From Paenibacillus sp. YN15 (GTDB lineage: Bacteria > Bacillota > Bacilli > Paenibacillales > NBRC-103111): a DNA stretch of 64,000 nucleotides. Both the position numbers and the translations under genes were made by a program. This document shows, piece after piece, positions 35,439-45,116 of the stretch. Numbering within the stretch: the stretch's first letter is position 1; each line of letters starts with the position of its first letter. The stretch is taken from contig NZ_QMFA01000028.1 in the NCBI RefSeq assembly GCF_003285005.1, forward strand, positions 1 through 64,000, written 5' to 3'. The notes beneath the pieces are model-generated. The model was given only the letters and a program-made list of their open reading frames with translations, had not been told where the DNA came from and did not search any database.

Positions 35439-36635
35439 ATGAGCTTTCAGGTGGTAGGGCATCCGGCGGCGGACAGGGGGGCGCGGGTGCGTCAACTGAA
35501 GGAAATGGGCTTTGGCTGGGCGGATCTGGAGGATGAGGCATATTGGGTGGATCAGGCGGTAGCCATGGACCCGAGAGTATGGGAGGAGCTGCAAGAGGCC
35601 AGCGGCCTGCTCTGGACCATCTTCGACAAAGCCGCCCGGTTCATTATCGGCCAGCGGGATTTGTATGAGCTCCTTTCCATTCCGGAGGTGCTCTGGGACG
35701 GCCTGGACGCGGTTCCTCCAGAGGAGCCCGGGCTGCTCTCCCGTTACGCCAGATTCGATTTCAGCGTCGGCCTTGGCGGCACCATCAAGCTGCTGGAGCT
35801 GAACGCCGATACGCCTACAGGCTATGTGGAGTCCTCTGTGGCGACACCTTGGATGTGCAGCCAGCATGGGCTATGGACGCCCAATACGGCTATGCCCGCG
35901 CAGGTGCGCCATGCCTTTGCGGACGCGCCTCCCGCGTATGCGGCCTGCATCGCCTACGGCAAGCATGAGGAGGACAGCGGCACCATCGATATGCTGGTGC
36001 GGCATATGGAGCAGCCTGTTGTTTGTGTGGATACCCTTGAGCTGTGGGTGGATGAGGGTGTTTTGCGGGATGCGTCGGGCCAGGCCATTGACAGCCTGTT
36101 TGCTCTTTACCCCAAGGAATGGATGGGGGTGGATGACGGCGGAGAAGCGCTGGCGTACAGCATTGAGACGGGAAGGCTCCGGATTCTTAACTCTCCCCAT
36201 GCGGTGATTCTCCAGTCCAAGGGGCTGCAGGCGGTGATTTGGGGCTTGCATGAGCTGAAGGCTCCGTTCTTTACCGAAACTGAGCATGACGCGATTGAAG
36301 CGTATATGCTGCCTACCTATAACGAGCCTGTTTTTGACGGCGATTATGTGGAGAAGTCCATGTTTGGCCGGGAGGGCGGCTCCGTCCGGATATACGGCGC
36401 AGGAGGCGGGATGGAAATAAAGGACCAGGACGGCTTTGATACCAGCGTCTTTTTCCGGCCGGTGTACCAGGCGCGCGCCGATCTGCCCCGCATCCGGCTG
36501 CATGACGGCGAATACCATCTGTTGACCGGCGTGTTCATGATTCATGGAGAAGCCTGCGGCCTTCTGGGCCGGGCAGGCGGTCTGATTACGGGAAACTCCA
36601 GCCGCTTTGTGGCGATGGGAGTGAGGAAGGATTGA
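35439..36635 (+). CDS. ATP-grasp ligase of the glutathionylspermidine-synthase family
   Basis: 398-residue cytoplasmic enzyme. RFDFSVGLGGTIKLLELNADTPTGYVES is the family's nucleotide/metal region, and YVEKSMFGREGGSVRIYG holds the ATP-grasp lysine and Gly-rich loop. The family joins an amine to a carboxylate using ATP. There is no amidase domain as in E. coli Gss, so this is a YjfC-type stand-alone ligase; the true substrates (polyamine, peptide or other) are unknown. It lies in one operon with a secreted Ser-rich protein, a lipoprotein and a DUF350 membrane protein, the partner set known around yjfC in E. coli. Confidence 0.88.
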   Translation: MSFQVVGHPAADRGARVRQLKEMGFGWADLEDEAYWVDQAVAMDPRVWEELQEASGLLWTIFDKAARFIIGQRDLYELLSIPEVLWDGLDAVPPEEPGLLSRYARFDFSVGLGGTIKLLELNADTPTGYVESSVATPWMCSQHGLWTPNTAMPAQVRHAFADAPPAYAACIAYGKHEEDSGTIDMLVRHMEQPVVCVDTLELWVDEGVLRDASGQAIDSLFALYPKEWMGVDDGGEALAYSIETGRLRILNSPHAVILQSKGLQAVIWGLHELKAPFFTETEHDAIEAYMLPTYNEPVFDGDYVEKSMFGREGGSVRIYGAGGGMEIKDQDGFDTSVFFRPVYQARADLPRIRLHDGEYHLLTGVFMIHGEACGLLGRAGGLITGNSSRFVAMGVRKD

Positions 36636-36640
36636 GCCAT

Positions 36641-37306
36641 ATGTTTGGCAACGTAAACGAAAGAAGAAAGGGCGGCTATCTAAGGCGGGTGTTTGCAGGG
36701 GCGCTGGCTCTGGTAATCGCCGGCGGGATTGCCGCAGGCTGCGGCCAGCAGGAGCCGGGCAAAAGCTCCGCCGGCGCTGCCAATTCCGCCGCGGCGGCAG
36801 GAAGCGCCACGGTGCCGTGGGATTATAAGGTGGAGGAAGCCAAGGTCGGGGACCTGATCGGCTCGGACATGACCATTTCCCCCAACAACCAGCTGCTGCC
36901 CAATGATGACAATTACGCCACAGGGGATAAGGTATGGGTGCTGTCCTATATGACCGCGGAAATGAAAACCGCTGCCGACGGCCAGAGCAGCGTTGATTTG
37001 TCCCAATGGGCGCCTCTCAAAAGCTACCGGACCGCGGAAGCCGCCCAGACGGATCTTGCCGGGCTTAAGGTCCAGTTGAAAACGGAAGTGGATCTGGTGG
37101 GCGTGTACAAAACCGACTATCAGGGGAAATCCAGATATTTTGCGGTTATTACGCTTCCTACCGGCAACAGCGTCAAGCAGCCGATTCCGGAGGAGCGCTA
37201 TAAGAGCATGAAGGACCAGAAAACGGCAAAGGTCATGCTGGAGGAAGTGCATGATTTCGGCGATTACGATCTGGCCATGGCTAAATTCAGGGGGTGGGCG
37301 GACTAA
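36641..37306 (+). CDS. Lipoprotein of the ATP-grasp/DUF350 operon
   Basis: 221-residue predicted lipoprotein: the signal peptide ends in the lipobox GIAAGC (Cys about residue 33), followed by a Gly/Ala/Ser linker and a soluble domain (VPWDYKVEEAKVGDLIGSDM...) that I do not recognise. The ATG at 36641 is preferred; a TTG at 36632 overlaps the ribosome site and the previous stop. Its stop shares one base with the DUF350 start. A role as extracytoplasmic partner of the membrane protein is inferred from position only. Confidence 0.8.
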   Translation: MFGNVNERRKGGYLRRVFAGALALVIAGGIAAGCGQQEPGKSSAGAANSAAAAGSATVPWDYKVEEAKVGDLIGSDMTISPNNQLLPNDDNYATGDKVWVLSYMTAEMKTAADGQSSVDLSQWAPLKSYRTAEAAQTDLAGLKVQLKTEVDLVGVYKTDYQGKSRYFAVITLPTGNSVKQPIPEERYKSMKDQKTAKVMLEEVHDFGDYDLAMAKFRGWAD

Positions 37307-37695
37307 TGGTAGCGGTCAATATTATTATCAGTGTGGCGGTCATTATTGTGCTGCAATTTTTGGGGATGCTGGTTTTCAATTTAATGACGCCGTTTAACGA
37401 CATGGAGGAGCTGCGCCAGGGCAATGTGGCTGTCGGTTTGGCCATGGGCGGCAAATTTATGGGTACGGCGATTATCCTGGGGGTTTCCGCCTTCACCAAC
37501 AGCACCATCTGGCATATGGCCCTGTGGTTCGCGGTAGGTTACCTCTGTCTGCTTGCGGCGTATTGGGTGCTGGAGCTGGCAACGCCCAAGCTTACCCTTC
37601 ATGAGCAGCTCAAAAAAGGGAATGTGGCCGTTGGCATTCTGCTGGCCTCCGTTTATGTGGGTATGGGCTTCTCCGTCAGCAGCCTGATTATTTAA
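37306..37695 (+). CDS. DUF350 membrane protein (YjfL type)
   Basis: 129-residue inner-membrane protein with four hydrophobic helices made of two similar halves: FNDMEELRQGNVAVGLAMGGKFMGTAIIL and LHEQLKKGNVAVGILLASVYVGMGF. The repeated GNVAVGI/L motif is diagnostic of DUF350. Function is unknown. It is the last gene of the operon and starts inside the stop codon of the lipoprotein gene, so the two are coupled. A strong terminator follows. Confidence 0.9.
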   Translation: MVAVNIIISVAVIIVLQFLGMLVFNLMTPFNDMEELRQGNVAVGLAMGGKFMGTAIILGVSAFTNSTIWHMALWFAVGYLCLLAAYWVLELATPKLTLHEQLKKGNVAVGILLASVYVGMGFSVSSLII

Positions 37696-37715
37696 ACGGC
37701 AGGTCCAAAGTGAGC

Positions 37716-37766
37716 AAAAGGCTGTTCCCCAACGTCATACCAATGACGGGGAGCAGCCTTTTTGTT
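37716..37766. terminator. Bidirectional terminator, copy 1 of a repeated sequence
   Basis: AAAAGGCTG...CCCC.CGTCAT pairs with ATGACGGGG...CAGCCTTTTT, with U-tracts on both strands. It serves the operon ending at 37695 and the convergent SGNH gene. A near-identical copy lies at 45117-45165. Confidence 0.9.
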
Positions 37767-37768
37767 GT

Positions 37769-38839
37769 TCAAACCTGTTTCCGCTGGCCTATGAGGCCCT
37801 CAATCACTTCGGCCAGATGCTGGCCCATAAGCGTGTGGCCATAGTCGGAAGGATGGATGAGATCCACCGTCAACGCGCTAAAGTCTGTCAAAACATCATG
37901 CCCATCCACCAAATGCAGGTTGGGATGATTCAAGTCACGGTGAATGCGCTCAAGCCGCTCGGTAAACTGCTGGTTTATATTCGGGCCGCCATCTGCGGAG
38001 CTCCGCTTCCGCACATCATCGTGGTTGGGATAGATGGTGACCAGCACCACCGGCTTGTCGGGATACTGGCGGATCATGCCCTCCACCAGATACCGCGCCC
38101 TTTTCTCGAATTCCTCTGCGTCCATCAGCCCCCGCATATTGACGCCCAGCTCCAATACGGCAATATCCCAGCCTCCATGGCCGATCAAATAATCCGCCAT
38201 GGCTTTTTCGCAGAGGCAGGAACCGCCCAGCGCCTTGTTGTAGAGGTCGGCTCCCAGTCTCCGGGCCGTCTGCTGGATATAAGCCTGATGCTGGACGGTT
38301 GCCCCTGAGCCGTGGGTAATGGAGGAGCCGTAAGCCAACAGCTTAAGCGGCGGCAGCTCGTCCTCCCGGGGAGGGCGCACTTCGTGGCCGAAGGTGTCCA
38401 GACCATGGAAGGCGGCCTGAAAGGCCAGACCCGGATAATAATTGCGGCTTACCACAATCCGCCAAACCCCCGGGGCAAAACGCCCTTTCTGCAGCGCCTC
38501 CGGCGCCACATCCGCGAAGCGGGCGGGTTTGTCCAGATGCAGCGTCTGGATGATCCCGGTGCGCAGCCGGTGCATGGAATGAAAATAATCCCCGCAATAC
38601 ACCAGCACATCCCCGTCCTCCACCGTAGCCGACAGCGTAATCCGAATAAACGGCGCATCGGTTACAAAGCGGATCTCGCACCCGGTGGAGGCTTGGCCGA
38701 TAAACCGGCCCCGTTGGTACTCCCCTTCCCCCAATTGGTGGACCACCCCTCTGGGTATCCGGTTCATGCGAAGCCCCGGCATCTCTTCATTTCTCTCCAG
38801 CTCCGCCACATTATGAAACTCCATTTGGTTATAAATCAC
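37769..38839 (-). CDS. SGNH/GDSL hydrolase with N-terminal jelly-roll-like domain
   Basis: 356-residue esterase. The N-terminal about 160 residues form a beta-rich domain. The SGNH core follows: block I AYGSSITHG (nucleophile Ser), block II ALGGSCL, block III LELGVNMRG and block V DLIHPSDYGH (Asp and His). No signal peptide, so it is intracellular. The GTG at 38839 has AAGGGGG eight bases before it. It is divergent from the sugar ABC operon at 39127, so deacetylation of imported oligosaccharides is a reasonable inference. An ordinary lipase role is less likely. Confidence 0.85.
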   Translation of the reverse strand: MIYNQMEFHNVAELERNEEMPGLRMNRIPRGVVHQLGEGEYQRGRFIGQASTGCEIRFVTDAPFIRITLSATVEDGDVLVYCGDYFHSMHRLRTGIIQTLHLDKPARFADVAPEALQKGRFAPGVWRIVVSRNYYPGLAFQAAFHGLDTFGHEVRPPREDELPPLKLLAYGSSITHGSGATVQHQAYIQQTARRLGADLYNKALGGSCLCEKAMADYLIGHGGWDIAVLELGVNMRGLMDAEEFEKRARYLVEGMIRQYPDKPVVLVTIYPNHDDVRKRSSADGGPNINQQFTERLERIHRDLNHPNLHLVDGHDVLTDFSALTVDLIHPSDYGHTLMGQHLAEVIEGLIGQRKQV

Positions 38840-39023
38840 CTGTTATGCCCCCTTAATTAACAGTATGCAGCTATGTTCTCCATTTTAGGACGCGGCTGCC
38901 CATATGGCAATCCCGTCTTCGGGGAACAGGCGGAAAAAGCGGCAATAAACAGTTGCCATTTCAGCACCTTATTTCTAAAAGACAACCATGTCATCTGCTG
39001 ATCATTTGGTCACCAGATACAAA

Positions 39024-39053
39024 TTGTCAACCCGTGAAAGCGCTGTCTATACT
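39024..39053 (+). promoter_or_regulatory. SigA promoter overlapped by a CcpA (cre) site
   Basis: TTGTCA, an 18-base spacer and TATACT lie about 75 bp before the solute-binding protein gene. TGAAAGCGCTGTCT at 39035-39048 matches the cre consensus TGWAANCGNTNWCA at 13 of 14 positions and fills the spacer. CcpA binding there would block RNA polymerase, so glucose repression of the sugar operon is expected. Confidence 0.75.
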
Positions 39054-39126
39054 AAGGGGGCAATGAACGGCACCGCGGCTGCAATGGCCCGGTTCCGTCA
39101 TGAAGCTTAAAGGGAGGTTATAACAG

Positions 39127-40719
39127 ATGAATACAAAATGGCCAAGGCTGTTGGCCGCTTCTGTCCTTACCGCTGCAATGGCGGCGGGATGCAGCAGTGA
39201 GGGCGGCACGAAGGAGGCTTCCACCGCAGCGCCTTCCGCTGGCGCATCTTCCGGTCCGTTGACGTTATCCTATTGGGTTGCCATGTCCGGAGATGCGGCA
39301 CGGTCGCTGAAGAGCTTGGGGGATTCTATGTTCTTCCAGGAGTTGGAGAAGAGGACGGGAGTCCACGTTAATTTCCAGCATCCTGCCACGGGCAGTGAAA
39401 AAGAACAGTTCAATCTGATGATTGCTTCGGGCAAGCTGCCGGATGTGATTGAATCCGATTTTACAACCTATCCGGGAGGACCGGAAAAAGCCATTACGGA
39501 TAAGGTCATCATTCCTCTTAACGAGATCATTGAAAAACATGCTCCTAATTTGAAGAAGTATCTGGATGAGCATCCCGACGTGAAAAAAGAAGTGGTGACA
39601 GACAACGGCACCCTCTATGCGTTCCCGACCATCGGCATCGGCAATACCCAGTCCACCACCGGTTTCGTGGTGCGTAAGGACTGGCTGGATGAACTGGGTT
39701 TGACTGCGCCGGAGACGGTGGATGAGTGGACACATGTACTGCGGCAGTTCAAGGAAAAGAAGGGGGCCAAGACTCCCATGACCTTTACCCTTAGTGAGCT
39801 GAACCTTGACCGCTTGAATGGGGCATACGGCATCGGCTATTCCTTCTATCTGGACAATGGCAAGGTGAAATACGGCCCGTACGAACCCGGCTACAAAAAT
39901 TACATGGCGCAGCTGAATGCCTGGTATAAGGAGGGGCTCATTGATCCCGACTTTGCCGCCCAGGACACCAAGGCTAAGGAAGCCAAAATTACCAATGGCA
40001 CTGCGGGAGCCTTCCCCAGCTATATAGGCCCCCTCGGGAAATATTTGCTTGCCATGCAGCCGGCCAATCCGAAGGTGGATTTTGTTGCCACCCAGCACCC
40101 GGTATTGAAAAAAGGCGATCAGCCCACCATCTTCTCTGCAGCCTACACCTACCGGGGACAGGGCAGCGCAGGCATTACAACCGCCAACAAGAATCCGGCA
40201 GAAACCGCCAAGTGGCTGGATTACCTGTATTCGGAGGAGGGGCATATTCTGAAATCCTTTGGCGTGGAGGGAGTCACCTTCAATATGGTCAACGGGTATC
40301 CCACTTACACGGACCTGATTTTGAAAAATCCCGACAATCTGTCCGTAGCGGAAGCCATGTCCAAATATTTGCGCGTTGCCACACCTTCCCCCGGCTTCGT
40401 CGGCGATCCCCGTTACGGCGAGCAGTACAATTCCTTTCAGCAGCAGAAGGATGCCAGCCAAACCTTTAATGTCTACTTCCAAAACCTGGAGAAAACCCGG
40501 ATGCCACGGGTGATGGAAACAACGGATGAGGGCCAGGAGCTGTCTTCCCTGATGTCGGAAATCGAAACCTATCGAAGTGAAATGTTCCTGAAATTTGTCA
40601 TGGGAGCGGAGCCGCTGTCCAATTTCGATAAATACCAGGCTCAATTGAAAAGCATGAAAATTGAACGTGCTATTGCCATTAAGCAATCTGCACTGGAACG
40701 CTATTATAAACGCAAATAA
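39127..40719 (+). CDS. Extracellular sugar-binding lipoprotein (LplA-like)
   Basis: 530-residue solute-binding lipoprotein. The signal peptide ends in the lipobox MAAGC (Cys22), followed by a Ser/Ala linker and a large bilobal binding domain typical of the Paenibacillus LplA/oligosaccharide group, which is longer than MalE-type proteins. It would capture an oligosaccharide outside the cell and hand it to the two permeases encoded next. The ATPase is not in the operon; a shared MsmX-type ATPase elsewhere is usual. GGGAGG precedes the ATG, and a promoter with a cre site lies upstream. Confidence 0.9.
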   Translation: MNTKWPRLLAASVLTAAMAAGCSSEGGTKEASTAAPSAGASSGPLTLSYWVAMSGDAARSLKSLGDSMFFQELEKRTGVHVNFQHPATGSEKEQFNLMIASGKLPDVIESDFTTYPGGPEKAITDKVIIPLNEIIEKHAPNLKKYLDEHPDVKKEVVTDNGTLYAFPTIGIGNTQSTTGFVVRKDWLDELGLTAPETVDEWTHVLRQFKEKKGAKTPMTFTLSELNLDRLNGAYGIGYSFYLDNGKVKYGPYEPGYKNYMAQLNAWYKEGLIDPDFAAQDTKAKEAKITNGTAGAFPSYIGPLGKYLLAMQPANPKVDFVATQHPVLKKGDQPTIFSAAYTYRGQGSAGITTANKNPAETAKWLDYLYSEEGHILKSFGVEGVTFNMVNGYPTYTDLILKNPDNLSVAEAMSKYLRVATPSPGFVGDPRYGEQYNSFQQQKDASQTFNVYFQNLEKTRMPRVMETTDEGQELSSLMSEIETYRSEMFLKFVMGAEPLSNFDKYQAQLKSMKIERAIAIKQSALERYYKRK

Positions 40720-40778
40720 GCACAAAGAGGGGGAACGCCGCCTGTCAGGGGCTTCCCCCCGGATAGGAGGCTGCCAAG

Positions 40779-41684
40779 GTGAATCTGCTCATCAAGGACT
40801 ACCGCAAGCATAAATACCTGTATCTGATGATCCTGCCCGTTGTGGCTTATTATCTGATCTTTCACTATGCCCCCATGTACGGCGCGATTATCGCTTTTAA
40901 AAACTACCGCATCGGCCAAGGGCTGCTGGAAAGCCCCTGGGTGGGATTTCATCATTTCACAGAGTTTTTCAACAGCTATTATTTCGGCCGCCTGTTAAAG
41001 AATACCCTGTTGTTGAATGTGTACATGCTGTTATTTTCATTTCCCGCTCCGATTATGTTTGCGCTCCTGATCAATGAAATCGGCAACCGTTTTTTCAAAC
41101 GCGCCGTGCAAACCATTACGTACTTGCCCCACTTCATCTCGGTGATCGTCGTATGCGGCATGATTACACAATTCGTGGCCCGGGACGGCTTCATTACCGA
41201 TCTGCTGGTTTGGTTGGGCATGGAGCGGACGGCCCTTCTGGGACATCCCGAATATTTCCGCACGGTGTATGTCATCTCCGACATCTGGCAGAGTGTGGGC
41301 TGGGGCTCGATTATTTATTTGGCGGCGATTACCGGAATCAATCCCGAGCTGTACGAGGCCTCCCGGATTGACGGGGCGTCCAAATGGAAGCAGATTCTGC
41401 ATATTACCATTCCCGGAATTGCTCCGATCATCGTCATTCTATTTATCCTCAAAATCGGACATATGCTGGACGTGGGCTTTGATAAGATCATCCTGCTCTA
41501 CAATCCCAATACCTACGCCACAGCGGATGTGATCAGCACCTTCGTCTACCGCAAGGGGCTGGGCGAATCCAGCGATTTCAGTTATACCACGGCAGTGGGG
41601 CTGTTTCAGTCCGCAATCAATTTTATTCTGCTGGTTTCGGCCAACCGAATCAGCGCCAAAGTGAGTGAGAACAGTCTATGGTAA
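40779..41684 (+). CDS. Sugar ABC transporter permease (LplB-like)
   Basis: 301-residue membrane protein with six helices. DYRKHKYLYLMILPVVAYYLIFHYAPMYG is the characteristic LplB start, and the EAA loop YEASRIDGASKWKQILHITIPGIAP marks the ATPase contact. The GTG at 40779 has AGGAGG eight bases upstream. The last codons overlap the next permease gene by seven bases. With that permease it forms the channel for the binding protein encoded upstream. Confidence 0.93.
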   Translation: MNLLIKDYRKHKYLYLMILPVVAYYLIFHYAPMYGAIIAFKNYRIGQGLLESPWVGFHHFTEFFNSYYFGRLLKNTLLLNVYMLLFSFPAPIMFALLINEIGNRFFKRAVQTITYLPHFISVIVVCGMITQFVARDGFITDLLVWLGMERTALLGHPEYFRTVYVISDIWQSVGWGSIIYLAAITGINPELYEASRIDGASKWKQILHITIPGIAPIIVILFILKIGHMLDVGFDKIILLYNPNTYATADVISTFVYRKGLGESSDFSYTTAVGLFQSAINFILLVSANRISAKVSENSLW

Positions 41685-42613
41685 CCAAAATGGCGGAAGC
41701 GGCGGCAACGCCGGCGGTTAAGGGTGCGGGCGGGCTCCGCAAAAGCAAGGGCGAACTTTTGTTTCAAATGGTCAATACGCTGTTTATGCTGCTGATGGTA
41801 ATCATTACTTTATATCCGTTCCTTTATGTGGCTTTTTCGTCTGTCAGCGAATCGCGGCAGCTGATGTCCCACACCGGGCTTCTGTTGGGGTCCAAAGGAT
41901 TTACCTGGACGGCTTACAAAATGGTATTCAAAAACCCCAATATCATCAGCGGCTACCTGAACACCATCCTCATCGTGGGGATCGGTACGACAGTGAATCT
42001 GTTGATGACCAGCCTGGGAGCCTATGTGCTGTCCCGCAAGGGTGTGCCGTGGACCCGACCGATCATGCTGCTGATTATTTTCACTATGTTTTTTTCCGGG
42101 GGGCTGATCCCCTCCTATCTGCTGGTGAACAATTGGCTCCATCTGGGCAATACGCTGCTGGCTGTCATTATCCCCGGCATGATCTCCACCTGGAATTTGA
42201 TTATTCTGCGGACCTCCTTCGCATCCATTCCGGAGGGGTTGATTGAATCGGCGAGAATCGACGGCGCAGAGGATTTCACTATTTTGTTCCGGGTGGTGCT
42301 TCCCTTATCCCTGCCCGTTATGGCTGTAATGGTTCTGTTCTATGCGGTGGGCCACTGGAATGCCTGGTTCGGAGCCATGATCTATCTCCGGGAACGGAGC
42401 CTCTTTCCGCTGCAGCTGATACTCCGGGAGATTCTGATTCAGAACAGCACTACCTATATGTCCGGAAATGCGGCTACTGAAGATGTTGAAGCTGTAAGCG
42501 AAAGCATTAAATATGCCACTATTATTGTCAGCACCTTGCCTATCCTTATGGTATATCCGTTTCTGCAGAAATATTTTGTCAAAGGGGTTATGGTCGGCTC
42601 CGTCAAGGGCTGA
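41678..42613 (+). CDS. Sugar ABC transporter permease (LplC/YtcP-like)
   Basis: 311-residue inner-membrane protein with six helices after a short cytoplasmic tail. The EAA loop is ESARIDGAEDFTILFRVVLPLSLP; TLYPFLYVAFSSVSESRQLMS is the usual YtcP-type first helix end, and it finishes LQKYFVKGVMVGSVKG, the conserved C-terminus of the group. Translationally coupled to the preceding permease. The regulator gene begins 152 bp later. Confidence 0.93.
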   Translation: MVTKMAEAAATPAVKGAGGLRKSKGELLFQMVNTLFMLLMVIITLYPFLYVAFSSVSESRQLMSHTGLLLGSKGFTWTAYKMVFKNPNIISGYLNTILIVGIGTTVNLLMTSLGAYVLSRKGVPWTRPIMLLIIFTMFFSGGLIPSYLLVNNWLHLGNTLLAVIIPGMISTWNLIILRTSFASIPEGLIESARIDGAEDFTILFRVVLPLSLPVMAVMVLFYAVGHWNAWFGAMIYLRERSLFPLQLILREILIQNSTTYMSGNAATEDVEAVSESIKYATIIVSTLPILMVYPFLQKYFVKGVMVGSVKG

Positions 42614-42764
42614 TGGGGGAATGAATCCGATAGCACGGAGCTGTTATTCACGGGAATGGCCGGCGATGCTATGATTGATCCGTTGACGGATGTTTTGTGC
42701 TGCCGGCTTTACCTCTCTGGGGCAGAACCGGCAGGAGAAACTGCGAAACGGGAGGATGGCGGGC

Positions 42765-45089
42765 ATGCAGGCTGGAAGAATAAGCAAGGTTCAAAGCAGG
42801 TGGCTGGGGTCTTATGCCATTGTGCTGCTGATCCCAATTATAATGATGGCGGCCACCTATTTTCAGAGCCGCCAGGTGATTAAAGGGGAGATTGACAAGG
42901 CCAATTCCGCCCTGCTTCTGCAGCTGCAGCAGGAGATCGACAATTATATTGATTTTGCCAACCGGCTGACTGAGGTTGTGTCCCTGAATACCAATGTAGG
43001 TGCTCTGATCCGCAATCAGGCGGAGGTAGGAACCGAGGAACGGCTCTCCATGGTGAGGGCATTGGCTGATTTCAAGGCCTATAACATTGCCAAACGATAT
43101 GTGGATCATTTTTATCTGTATTTTCATGAGGCTGACTACATCCTTGGGGACAATTCCCACTATGAAACAGCCGCTTATTACGATCTGTATATTCGGCCCA
43201 CGGGCCTTACGCTGGAGGAGTGGAAAGCCCGTTTGACCCAAGCGCAATGGGGCAGCTTCTCCAATTTGTACGAAACCGGCGGGGGAGATCCCGGGAAAAT
43301 TGTATATGCCCAATTGCTCCCCATATATCAGGGGAATTCTTCAGCCGCCACCTTGGCCGTCGAATTGAATGAAGAACAGCTTAGAACCTCCATGAGCAAT
43401 ATTCAAACCTATAATGAAGGCGTTATCTTTATTGTGGGCGCTGACGGCCGGCTTCTGTCCGCTTCCGGGGAAACCGGCGAGTTGGGCAAGGTTGAGCTGG
43501 CGTTATGGAGCGGCGGTTCCGCGAGCGGAAACATTTCGACCCATTGGGGGAAGGAGGAGATGATCCTATCCTATGTGCAGTCGGAGCGCACGGGCTTCAC
43601 CTATGTATATGCCCTCCCGTCCCGTCTGTATAGCGAAAAGGTGGAGTATGTCCGAAATATAACGATTCTGACCCTTGCCTTAGCCGTTATAACCGGGTTG
43701 GCTCTCTCCATTTTTATGGCCAGCCGAAATTATCATCCTCTCCGGCGTTTGGTCCGCGGGGTGGCTGAACGCAGTAAGCTGAACCCGCAGGATCTGGCGC
43801 TGGTCAACGAATATGCGTATCTGGAGGAGGCCATTGACCAGACTCTGGACAGCAATAAGAGGATGAATCAAATGCTGGAGCGACAGAAAAAAACCATTCG
43901 CTCCAACAGTCTGGTCAGGCTGCTGAAGGGAAGGGTGGAGGGCAGCTTTCCGCTGGAGGAGGCGCTGTCCGGTTACGGTGTCCGCTTCTGGTCCGGAGGG
44001 ATTGCAGTGCTGCTGTTTTATCTGGAGGATTACAGCGGCTTTTTTCGCCAGGATGAGCAGGATGAGGGAAACAAGCATGATTTGGTCCACCTGATTGTGA
44101 CCAATATTGTGGAGGAGCTGGCCGGGCAGGAGCATCAAGGCTGGATGACCGAAATCGACGAGCTGCTGGCATGCGTGGTCAATTTCAGGGAGGGCACCGG
44201 TCAGGAGGAGGCTTTGGAAAGCCTAAAGCGTCTGGCGGAGGAAGCTCAGCGGTTTATCGGCAGCCGGTTCCATATCCATCTGTCTATTTCGGTCAGCTCG
44301 GTTCACAGCGCCGTGGCGAAGCTTCCCGCCGCCTATCAGGAGGCGCTGGAGGCCATGGAATACCGGATGCTGCTGGGCGTTCAGTCGATTATCTGGCATG
44401 ACAGCATCAGGCATCAGGAGCTTGCCTATGCTTACTCCATGGAGAAGGAGCAGATACTGATCAATTATATCAGCGCCGGCGATTATCACTTGGCCAAGGA
44501 GACGCTGGACGAAATTATCGACAGCAATTTGTCCCAGCCCCGCATTTCAGTGGATATGATCCGCTGCCTGATGTTCGATATGTGCAGCACGATGATGAAG
44601 GCGGCCATCGAGGCCAATCTGGAGCGCTCCGAGCTGTACAAGGACAATCTGCAGGCGCTGCAGGAATTAATGAACCGGACCACGGTTTCCGGCATGCGCG
44701 AGCGGATGACTGCCTTTCTCGGCAAGGTATGCGGCCATGTCCAGGAGCGGCGGAAAAGCAATAAATCCCGCTTAAAGGAAGGAACGCTGGCTTTTATTGC
44801 CGAGCATTTCCGGGACCAGACCTTAAGTGTAAGTACAATCTCCGGGCATCTGGGGGTACATCCCTCCTACTTGTCCCGTTACTTCAAGGAGCAGACCGGG
44901 GATACCCTGACCGATTACATCAACCGCTACCGGCTGGAGCAGGCCAAGCCGCTGCTTCTCCAGGACAGCATTCTTATTAAGGACATCAGTGATTCTGTAG
45001 GGTTTTACAGCATCAGCACCTTCATCCGCTTGTTCAAAAAGTATGAAGGGCTGACCCCCAGCGCCTACCGGGAGAACAACAAGGCGTAG
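42765..45089 (+). CDS. Membrane-anchored AraC-family regulator of the sugar operon
   Basis: 774-residue one-component regulator: transmembrane helix (about 12-34), extracellular sensor region (about 35-300), second helix (about 302-325), a cytoplasmic linker, and a C-terminal AraC pair of helix-turn-helix motifs (about 675-770; LSVSTISGHLGVHPSYLSRYFKEQTG and IKDISDSVGFYSISTFIRLFKKYEG). This design is common beside Paenibacillus oligosaccharide ABC operons and probably activates them when sugar is sensed outside. The ATG at 42765 has GGGAGG nine bases upstream. It ends the operon at a strong terminator. Confidence 0.9.
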   Translation: MQAGRISKVQSRWLGSYAIVLLIPIIMMAATYFQSRQVIKGEIDKANSALLLQLQQEIDNYIDFANRLTEVVSLNTNVGALIRNQAEVGTEERLSMVRALADFKAYNIAKRYVDHFYLYFHEADYILGDNSHYETAAYYDLYIRPTGLTLEEWKARLTQAQWGSFSNLYETGGGDPGKIVYAQLLPIYQGNSSAATLAVELNEEQLRTSMSNIQTYNEGVIFIVGADGRLLSASGETGELGKVELALWSGGSASGNISTHWGKEEMILSYVQSERTGFTYVYALPSRLYSEKVEYVRNITILTLALAVITGLALSIFMASRNYHPLRRLVRGVAERSKLNPQDLALVNEYAYLEEAIDQTLDSNKRMNQMLERQKKTIRSNSLVRLLKGRVEGSFPLEEALSGYGVRFWSGGIAVLLFYLEDYSGFFRQDEQDEGNKHDLVHLIVTNIVEELAGQEHQGWMTEIDELLACVVNFREGTGQEEALESLKRLAEEAQRFIGSRFHIHLSISVSSVHSAVAKLPAAYQEALEAMEYRMLLGVQSIIWHDSIRHQELAYAYSMEKEQILINYISAGDYHLAKETLDEIIDSNLSQPRISVDMIRCLMFDMCSTMMKAAIEANLERSELYKDNLQALQELMNRTTVSGMRERMTAFLGKVCGHVQERRKSNKSRLKEGTLAFIAEHFRDQTLSVSTISGHLGVHPSYLSRYFKEQTGDTLTDYINRYRLEQAKPLLLQDSILIKDISDSVGFYSISTFIRLFKKYEGLTPSAYRENNKA

Positions 45090-45116
45090 AGCGATACACC
45101 GGATCTGATCCAATGC

